Shown here in pieces: positions 55,196-61,721 of a stretch of 64,000 bases of DNA. The notes beneath the pieces were generated by a model that saw only the letters and a list, made by a program, of their open reading frames with translations, was not told the origin of the DNA and ran no database searches. The position numbers and the translations under genes are program-made. Positions within the stretch are counted from its first letter, which is position 1, and each line of letters opens with the position of its first letter. The stretch comes from Alishewanella jeotgali KCTC 22429 (GTDB lineage Bacteria; Pseudomonadota; Gammaproteobacteria; Enterobacterales; Alteromonadaceae): assembly GCF_000245735.1 (NCBI RefSeq), contig NZ_AHTH01000005.1, forward strand, positions 186,001 to 250,000. Reading direction: 5' to 3'.

Positions 55196-56671
55196 CTAAA
55201 CTGTCAGGCGAAATGATGGTAAAAAGGCTGGAATGCCCGGAAACATGCCGATAGCTGCCATCACCGTGCATAGCACAATAAATACAATACCTGGCACTAT
55301 CCAGCGCCCCAGATGCCCTAGACCTTTGCCGCGTTCTTTACAACCGATAATACCCAGATTATCCAGCAATACGGTTAGCGACCAGCCAAACACCGGATTC
55401 ACTAGCGCTGACGAGAAAATGACAATAGCGGCTGATTGGGTGGTTTTGCCCTCGCGGGTCATTTGCATGCCGGCTTCAAGCAGCGGAATAAAAACGCCAA
55501 CCATTAAGGCCACACTAAGCACCGGTGGCCATACAGCCAGATCCATGGGATACCCCCAGAGTGCGGCAATAATACAAAATAGCCCGGTAAGCACTGCCCC
55601 GGCAGGAATGGGGCGGCGCGCTATTGATGCCGGGATAATATAGGTGCCCCAGGACGAGGCGATGTTACCCCCGCCCAGCAAACTGCCCGTTACCTGACGG
55701 GTCGCTGCCGAGCACATGGTATCGTCAATATTCATCAATACTTTGTCTGTCTTTGCCGGGTAATTGAGTTGTTGAAATACCCGGTGTCCGAGGAAATCGG
55801 GCGACCACATCGCTACAGCCAGCACCGCAAAGGGCGCAACAGCCAGAAAGTGTTGTAACGTTGGCAGCCCGAGTTGCCAACCGGTGTCGGCTCCCCACCA
55901 GTAAGCCGGGTTGAGATTAGGGATACCAGGTTCGGTTTGAAAACTAAAAGGCGCCCCCAAGCTCCAGGCTAACAAGGCCGCCAGTGCCGATCCCAAGGGG
56001 ATCGCCAACCAACGCTTTTGAATATGCTCCAGATATGCGTATAAGATAATGACTGCCAGGATAATAACAAACGCCAGGTAGGCCATATCAAAACCTGTTG
56101 CCCAGCTGAAAAGATGCTTGATTTGGGCTTGTAAGCCAATAAAGCCGAGATACAACAACAAGCCACCACAGACGCCGTTACTGGTAAGTTTGGCCAGTAA
56201 GCTTCCTCCCTTGGTAATGCCTAAGATAAAGCCCAAAACGCCAATCAGGATGCCGAGCGCCATGGGATGCCCCCCGGCAGCAACGATCAACGGTATTAAT
56301 GGGATCAGCGGGCCATGAGTGCCTGCCAGGTTGGCCACCGGATTGAGAAAGCCTGAAATCAAAATAACGAACAGCACTGCAGCGATCAGCATCTCAAAGC
56401 GCACGTTCTCGATAACAAAGGCATCGGATAAGCCCAAGGGACCGGCAAAGGCAGCGACAATTGCCGCCACCATCACGATTTTACCAATGGTCGCCGCCGT
56501 TGCTGGTACCAGATCTTCCCATTCAAAGCGGTAGTCTTTAAAAGGCAGATTGGGGCGCCAGCGTTTCGGTGCCATCGCCTGTAGCTCGTGTTCCAGATAA
56601 GCGGCACGATCAGAGAAGTGCTGCCGCGGCCGGCGCTGTTGCAAATAATCAGAAGGGGGTTTTACAGACAT
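55196..56671 (-). CDS. Multipass membrane protein, SulP/permease-like, possibly DUF3360
   Basis: 491 residues from the ATG at 56671 (SVKPPSDYLQQRRPRQHF); an in-frame ATG at 56701 is also possible. A soluble N-terminus of about 55 residues rich in charge precedes about 11 hydrophobic helices. NPVANLAGTHGPLIPLIPLI near 112-131 and GSLLGGGNIASSWGTYIIPASIARRPIPAG near 320 resemble the substrate-loop regions of SulP and uracil/xanthine permeases. I think it belongs to a little-studied Vibrio/Shewanella family but cannot confirm this. The substrate is unknown. No operon partner. Confidence 0.7.
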   Translation of the reverse strand: MSVKPPSDYLQQRRPRQHFSDRAAYLEHELQAMAPKRWRPNLPFKDYRFEWEDLVPATAATIGKIVMVAAIVAAFAGPLGLSDAFVIENVRFEMLIAAVLFVILISGFLNPVANLAGTHGPLIPLIPLIVAAGGHPMALGILIGVLGFILGITKGGSLLAKLTSNGVCGGLLLYLGFIGLQAQIKHLFSWATGFDMAYLAFVIILAVIILYAYLEHIQKRWLAIPLGSALAALLAWSLGAPFSFQTEPGIPNLNPAYWWGADTGWQLGLPTLQHFLAVAPFAVLAVAMWSPDFLGHRVFQQLNYPAKTDKVLMNIDDTMCSAATRQVTGSLLGGGNIASSWGTYIIPASIARRPIPAGAVLTGLFCIIAALWGYPMDLAVWPPVLSVALMVGVFIPLLEAGMQMTREGKTTQSAAIVIFSSALVNPVFGWSLTVLLDNLGIIGCKERGKGLGHLGRWIVPGIVFIVLCTVMAAIGMFPGIPAFLPSFRLTV

Positions 56672-56964
56672 AAAGGATACCAAAAAACACAATGCTGGCA
56701 TCCTAGGAAGGGATGGCGCTCAGGTCAATGTGGCTAAAGTCGAATAGCTTTTTGCTAACCTTGGCGAAAGGCCGCAACCTTAGCAGATATTTATCGCGCC
56801 AGACTGCTGGGTGAAAGTTATCACTCTAGCCGGGCTATCCCGCTGCAGCCCAATAAATTCAGGCGAAGTCGTAAGATAGGTATGGTAATTTTTAGTCTAT
56901 TAGCTATAGTTAAAAAGGTTAATATTTCACCAGCACAGTGTGCAACTTTGGAGTATAAATAGCG
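56672..56964. other. Intergenic region, no recognised feature
   Basis: About 290 bases between the two divergent genes. Beyond an AT-rich stretch at 56885-56930 that could hold a promoter for the following gene (TAGCTATAGTTAAAAAGG), I see no hairpin, repeat or ORF worth naming. Confidence 0.4.
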
Positions 56965-57438
56965 ATGATTTCCGCTATCACTAATAGTCCCTTTCCGGTG
57001 AACACCTTATTGCGCCAGCAAACCGAGCGCCAGGCACAGCAAGCTGAGCAACAGGCGCAAGCGCTGGAGCAGCAAGCGGCAGCCAAACGACGCGAGGCCA
57101 GAGCGGCGCAGCAACAAGCCAGAGAGTTGGACTCTGAAGCCGCCGAATCGGCTAATCGCGCCACCCTATTGCAGCAGAATCTGGCGGCCAGTGATCGTTT
57201 GGATACCAGCCAGCAACGAAGTAATGAACGGCTAACAGCAGCGCTTGAGCGTGCCACAGGCGCTGATAATGGTGAAACCGATACCGATGCCGACAATGAA
57301 GCGGCTAGTCAGGTAGCCGCATCACGCCGGGAAACTGCCACGCCAACTAATACTGCCAGTAATGCAACGGCGTTGTTTAACTTTATTGCCAGACCACCGG
57401 CGTCGGGTAGCGGTTTAATGGTTAATTTGCAGGTTTAG
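56965..57438 (+). CDS. Hypothetical coiled-coil protein
   Basis: 157 residues, family not recognised. The N-terminus MISAITNSPFPVNTLLRQQ leads to a long helix of Q/A/E/R heptads (residues 18-100), strongly predicted as a coiled coil. A D/E/T-rich linker (104-125) and a short C-terminus with FNFIARPPASGSGLMVNLQV follow. No signal peptide and no membrane segment. GGAG stands 12 bases before the ATG. Convergent with the kelch gene; they overlap by 17 bases at the stops. Confidence 0.65.
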   Translation: MISAITNSPFPVNTLLRQQTERQAQQAEQQAQALEQQAAAKRREARAAQQQARELDSEAAESANRATLLQQNLAASDRLDTSQQRSNERLTAALERATGADNGETDTDADNEAASQVAASRRETATPTNTASNATALFNFIARPPASGSGLMVNLQV

Positions 57439-58426
57439 GCGCTAACGTTAAGCGCTGTAACTGCCCCAGCGTCGCCTTTAATCCGACTTCGGCAGCACCA
57501 CCAATCACATAGACTTGTTCGTCAACAACGACAGCGCCATGGCCATGCCGGGCTATAGGTAAGGACGTTAGCGCTTGCCAGCGATCTTCAGCTGGCAGGT
57601 ATTGCCAAACGGTACTGAATACGCCACCACCATCGATAAAGTGCTCGCCACCAAAAACTAATAAGGTATCGGCAACTACGGCTGCGGCCAGTCCTGCCTG
57701 GGCCTCTGGTAACGGAGCCCGTTGTTGCCAGCTGTTACTTTGTGGATCAAATACTTCGTGCACAGCCAGATTACCCGCTGCGACCGTTCGACCGCCTACC
57801 ACATGCCAACGCCCGTGCAGCAAAGCTCCGGCCGCACTGTTACGCGCGGTAGGCAATGCGGCCGCTTCCGTGATTTGATAACTGGCGGGGTCGAAGATCC
57901 AATGCCAGGCGACATCAGTGTTGTCGCGCCACTGGCCATTTTTTTCTGCCGTCGCAGTGCGACCAGAGGCCAGATGAACCTTACCGTCAATCACGCTAGC
58001 TACGGCTTCACTCAGGGGGGCCGGTAGCTCAGCGACTTTTTGCCATTGGCCATTTTGCGGATTTAATAACAAAATATCCGGGCTGTTGGTCCACCAGCCT
58101 TGTTCTGTCACAACAAAACCACCAAAGGAGAACAGCTGGTTAGCCACGGATACCAGATAACTATGATGCCGCGGTTCAGGTAAGTCATTGCCCTGTTGCC
58201 ATTGCCGCTGGTTAAGTGAGTACTGCTGTACTTTAGCCGTTACCGGCGGCGTATCTTGGCCCAGGGTACTGCTTAAGCCACCGACAACCCAGATCTGCTG
58301 TTGATGCACGGCGGGATAGATTTCCTGTACCGGTAACGGCATAGCCGCTTCGTCTTGCCAGCTACTGCTGACTACCGTACTCCCTATCAAGATAGCACTC
58401 AGTTGCAATAAAAAAGTATTTAACAT
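57422..58426 (-). CDS. Kelch-repeat periplasmic protein, NanM-like propeller
   Basis: 334 residues from the ATG at 58426 (LNTFLLQLSAILIGSTVVSS), with GAGG 10 bases before it; longer starts lack support. A signal peptide is followed by six kelch-type blades, each with GG and a W about 12-16 residues on: WVVGGLSSTLG, FSFGGFVVTEQG, HLASGRTATAE, HVVGGRTVAAG, LVFGGEHFIDGG, YVIGGAAEVG. This is the beta-propeller form of N-acetylneuraminate epimerase-like proteins and of many secreted kelch proteins. No neighbouring sialic acid genes, so no enzyme activity is claimed. Confidence 0.85.
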   Translation of the reverse strand: MLNTFLLQLSAILIGSTVVSSSWQDEAAMPLPVQEIYPAVHQQQIWVVGGLSSTLGQDTPPVTAKVQQYSLNQRQWQQGNDLPEPRHHSYLVSVANQLFSFGGFVVTEQGWWTNSPDILLLNPQNGQWQKVAELPAPLSEAVASVIDGKVHLASGRTATAEKNGQWRDNTDVAWHWIFDPASYQITEAAALPTARNSAAGALLHGRWHVVGGRTVAAGNLAVHEVFDPQSNSWQQRAPLPEAQAGLAAAVVADTLLVFGGEHFIDGGGVFSTVWQYLPAEDRWQALTSLPIARHGHGAVVVDEQVYVIGGAAEVGLKATLGQLQRLTLAPKPAN

Positions 58427-58640
58427 AGGGGTTTGCCTCAATTTAGGTTTGGGTCTGCAGCTAAGATTATTTAAATCGACAATTAACAATAAAATTACAC
58501 AACAACAATGGAGTGTGTTATACCTAAATATAAAGCTTATCATGCTTGGCTTAAAAATTTATTCCACGGCCAGCCAACCAGCAGAAAATTCAGGACGTAA
58601 GTATTAATGGAACTGTCAAGCTGGATGAATAGGGATGCTA

Positions 58641-60098
58641 ATGCCCAGGTTAGTTAATTTTATGCAGCACAGCCAGGCTGCAAGCTGGCTGGTGTGTATT
58701 GCTTTACTGTTGGTACTATTTACTGACAGCCTGACGCAGCTTGGATTTGCACACGGCATCCTCTACACGCCTGTTATTGCTTTAGCCGGTCTAAGCACCA
58801 ACCGTTTGTTGTTACATGGCTCTGCGCTGTTTGCTCTTTTCGGCATTTGGCTGGGCTTTTTTATTGCACCCACTGCGCCTGCCGAATTCTCGGCGTTTTA
58901 TGTTATCGCAAACCGCAGTATTTCTTGCCTTGCCATACTGTTGTTATGGTGGTTTGGGATACAGGGGATCCAATTTCGACGCGCCCAACAACAACAGCAG
59001 CAGCATGAATCGCAAATGCGTTTGGATTTGGCGCTGGTTAACAAGGTGGCAGGGTTAAGTCATTGGTGGCTGGATTGTCACCAGAAGAAAGTTAAACTGG
59101 ATACGATTAGCCAGCATTTATTAGGGGTAACACTTAGTGAATTAACACTGGAACAATTTGTCTGCTGTTTTGAATGGCATGAACAAGAGGATTTAAAGCA
59201 ACAACTGGAGCAGGTTTTAACCAGAGCTGAGCCGTTAAGCCTGGAATTGAAGCTACACAACGAGCACCACAGCGCTATCTGGGTGAGATTAATTGCCTAT
59301 GCCGATCCGGCAGAGCTGGAGCTGATCCGCGGGCTGCTGCAAAATATTCAACAGCATTACGACGAAGCGCAGCGTGCCAACTCATTACAATTACGCTTTA
59401 AGCAATTGGCTGACAGTATGCCGGTGAAGGTATGGACAGCGACAGCGGACGGCATGATTGATTTTGTCTCGGATACGTTCGCGCAATTTAGTGGCAAAAC
59501 AACCAGTCAGATTGTTAGTGATTGGTTAGCATTACTACACCCGGATGACCGCGAGCGCACTGCGGCTTATTGGCTAAAATGTGTTAGCAGCAAGAGCCAT
59601 TATCAAATTGAATTTCGGATATGCCGCCAAGACGGCAGCTATATCTGGCATTTGACCTCGGCCCGACCAATCTATGATGACAGAGGCCAACTACTGTATT
59701 GGTTTGGCTCGGCGATGGACATCAGCGAACAAAAGCGGCTGTGGCAACAGACTGACCAACTGCGACAAGCGCTCTATCAAACCCTTAATGATGTGTCAGA
59801 TCCGTTCTTTACTCTGGATCAGCACCTGAATTTTACTTTTATGAATCAAAGTGCGCTGGAGCTGTTTGCCGATCCGAAAATACCGGTAATGGGTAAAGCG
59901 TTGACCGAAGTATTTTATCGTCCCGGTCAGGATTTTAGTGGCTTGACCAGCGCAATCCAACGCAGTTTTATGCGCAGCAAGCCTGAGCAGTTGCGCTTGC
60001 GCGTACCCAATATTTCTACTGAAGTTACTCTGCTGCTGTATCCATCAGACTCCGGGATCCATGTGTTGTTACAGCCAGACCCGGCGACAACCACTTAG
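58641..60098 (+). CDS. Membrane-anchored multi-PAS protein without recognised output domain
   Basis: 485 residues from the ATG at 58641, which has AGGG 6 bases before it; the ATG at 58635 abuts that site. Four hydrophobic helices (residues 13-32, 37-58, 62-80, 85-108) form a membrane sensor. A Q-rich linker (QQQQQQHESQ) leads to three PAS-type units: about 125-240 (weak), 245-370 (FKQLADSMPVKVWTATADGMIDF with the PAC end YWFGSAMDISEQKR) and 375-480 (ALYQTLNDVSDPFFTLDQHL). The protein stops there: no kinase, GGDEF, EAL, HTH or methyl-accepting domain. The stop overlaps the rluA-like gene by 4 bases. Confidence 0.8.
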   Translation: MPRLVNFMQHSQAASWLVCIALLLVLFTDSLTQLGFAHGILYTPVIALAGLSTNRLLLHGSALFALFGIWLGFFIAPTAPAEFSAFYVIANRSISCLAILLLWWFGIQGIQFRRAQQQQQQHESQMRLDLALVNKVAGLSHWWLDCHQKKVKLDTISQHLLGVTLSELTLEQFVCCFEWHEQEDLKQQLEQVLTRAEPLSLELKLHNEHHSAIWVRLIAYADPAELELIRGLLQNIQQHYDEAQRANSLQLRFKQLADSMPVKVWTATADGMIDFVSDTFAQFSGKTTSQIVSDWLALLHPDDRERTAAYWLKCVSSKSHYQIEFRICRQDGSYIWHLTSARPIYDDRGQLLYWFGSAMDISEQKRLWQQTDQLRQALYQTLNDVSDPFFTLDQHLNFTFMNQSALELFADPKIPVMGKALTEVFYRPGQDFSGLTSAIQRSFMRSKPEQLRLRVPNISTEVTLLLYPSDSGIHVLLQPDPATTT

Positions 60099-60769
60099 AA
60101 ATCAATAGTGGCTGTTAGAGTGAGCTCTTTGGCTGTGTTCGGGTGTTGCAAACGGATCTGTTGCGCATGCAACAATAATCGGGGAGCCATGGCGGCCTGC
60201 GCCGGCGAGGCGTAAAGGCTGTCCCCCAGGATCGGATGGCCAATGGCAGCCAAATGCAAGCGCAGCTGATGCGAGCGACCTGTTACCGGCTCCAGCTCCA
60301 CTAAAGTGCTGTCGTCCCCTGCCCGGTATTCCAGCACACGATAATGTGTTAATGAAGGCTTACCGGTTAGCTGACAAATTTTATACAGTGGCCGGCGCTC
60401 AGCGTCTGGTGCGATTGGCAAATTAATTTCTCCGACAGCAGCGGATAATTGGCCGGCCACGCGGGCCTGATAGAGCTTGCTAATGCTTCTCGCCTGAAAT
60501 TGCTTACTTAGCGCTGACAGTGCTTTTTTAGTCAGTGGCAGCAGCACTATGCCAGAGGTGTCGTAATCCAGCCGGTGCACCACCTGTGCGCCCGGGAATT
60601 CACACTGTACCCGGCTAATCAAGCAGTCGCGGTTCGCCGGATGCCGGCCCGGCACAGTTAACAGTTTAGTCGGCTTATCAACCACCAATAAGGCTTCATC
60701 CTGATACAGGATGTGGTAGGCCTGGTTGGTTGCCGGCAAAATTGCCAATTCGTCTAACGCCGCTGTCAT
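60095..60769 (-). CDS. RluA-family pseudouridine synthase (copy A)
   Basis: 224 residues. YQDEALLVVDKPTKLLTVPGR near 23-43, the catalytic HRLDYDTSGIVLLPLTKK with the essential Asp near 82, and PVTGRSHQLRLHLAAIGHPILGDSLYA near 173-200. It matches E. coli RluA in length and layout (23S rRNA U746 and tRNA U32), but one of the two copies here may have another target. Ends against the PAS gene and starts 205 bases from its divergent paralogue. Confidence 0.88.
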   Translation of the reverse strand: MTAALDELAILPATNQAYHILYQDEALLVVDKPTKLLTVPGRHPANRDCLISRVQCEFPGAQVVHRLDYDTSGIVLLPLTKKALSALSKQFQARSISKLYQARVAGQLSAAVGEINLPIAPDAERRPLYKICQLTGKPSLTHYRVLEYRAGDDSTLVELEPVTGRSHQLRLHLAAIGHPILGDSLYASPAQAAMAPRLLLHAQQIRLQHPNTAKELTLTATIDF

Positions 60770-60787
60770 AATCCGGTTCCTATGCTG

Positions 60788-60802
60788 TAATGCAGCGCAT
60801 TA
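60788..60802. promoter_or_regulatory. Palindrome between the two rluA-type genes
   Basis: TAATGC-agc-GCATTA is a perfect inverted repeat 20 bases upstream of the leftward start codon and overlaps TATAAC, a possible -10. Possible shared operator in the divergent spacer. Confidence 0.4.
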
Positions 60803-60974
60803 TAACCAAGTTAGCCTGAGGCGTGTCGACGTTTGCTGATTGAGTTTTGTAAATCTGGCGGCGTTTTAATCGCGAAACGAAACAACACCCCCTAACGGTT
60901 GGCAAAAAAGCCTTGCAGGCGGCGCCAAAGCCGTTAAGCTGCCGCCAAGATGGTGATAAGTTGCGGATTTACAG

Positions 60975-61649
60975 ATGAGTGCGTATCAGTTCTACCAGCC
61001 TCCGTCAGGCTCGCTGCAAATTTTGTATCAGGATAAAGATTTGCTGGTGGTGAATAAACCCAGCGGCTTGCTGACAAATCCCGGCCGGGCGTTAGAGCTT
61101 AGCGATTCACTGCTTAGCCGGGTACAGCGCGAGTTTCCAACCGCGTTATTGGTGCACCGGCTGGATCTCGGAACCTCAGGTGTGGTGGTGTTTGCGTTAA
61201 GACGCAAGGCGGAGCGTGAGTTAAAACGGCAATTTGCCGAGCGGCTGGTTAAAAAGCGCTATCTTGCGGTAGTCGCCGGTGTAATGTCAGCTGAGCCGGG
61301 AGAAATTAATCTGCCCCTGAGTGCTGATCCGGATCAGGCGCCCAAACAGCGGGTGGATGCTGCCGGTAAACCCGCACAAACCTTTTATCAACGCATTGCG
61401 GTACGGCAAGACTGTAGTTTAGTAGAACTAAGACCGGTAACCGGGCGCTCACATCAGCTAAGAGTGCATCTGGCCGCGTTGGGCCATCCGATCCTGGGGG
61501 ATAATTTTTATGCCTCGCCCGAACAGGCAGCGGCAGCCCCCCGTTTACTGCTGCATGCCGCAGAACTGCGTTTACAGCAGCCATACAGCCAGCAACCCCT
61601 GCTCTTTACCGCCGATACCGACTTTGTTAGTGCCAACGGTAACTGGTGA
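60975..61649 (+). CDS. rluA: RluA-family pseudouridine synthase (copy B)
   Basis: 224 residues. FYQPPSGSLQILYQDKDLLVVNKPSGLLTNPGR (residues 6-38), HRLDLGTSGVVVFALRRKAERELKRQFAERLVKKRYLAVVAG (near 72-113) and VTGRSHQLRVHLAALGHPILGDNFYA (near 156-181) follow E. coli RluA more closely than copy A does, including NKPSGLL and ERELKRQF. Probably the true RluA. Divergent from copy A, of identical length. Confidence 0.9.
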   Translation: MSAYQFYQPPSGSLQILYQDKDLLVVNKPSGLLTNPGRALELSDSLLSRVQREFPTALLVHRLDLGTSGVVVFALRRKAERELKRQFAERLVKKRYLAVVAGVMSAEPGEINLPLSADPDQAPKQRVDAAGKPAQTFYQRIAVRQDCSLVELRPVTGRSHQLRVHLAALGHPILGDNFYASPEQAAAAPRLLLHAAELRLQQPYSQQPLLFTADTDFVSANGNW

Positions 61650-61673
61650 GCAAAGGTAGTTCAGTAAAGCGCA

Positions 61674-61710
61674 GGGCCGCCCTTCAGCTCAGCTGGCTGA
61701 AGGATGGCCC
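61674..61710. terminator. Hairpin between convergent rluA and S9 peptidase genes
   Basis: Arms 61674-61688 and 61696-61710 pair at 13 of 15 positions (GGGCC..CCTTCAGC with GCTGAAGG..GGCCC), 7-base loop. It lies in the 72-bp space between the two stop codons. No U-run on either side, so it may be a structural 3' end and not a classical terminator. Confidence 0.5.
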
Positions 61711-61721
61711 CGGTGACAAGG

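Noticed and set aside
61674-61710. Rho-independent terminator
   Set aside because: The stem is good but no U-run follows on either strand, so it is recorded only as a hairpin at the convergent gene ends.
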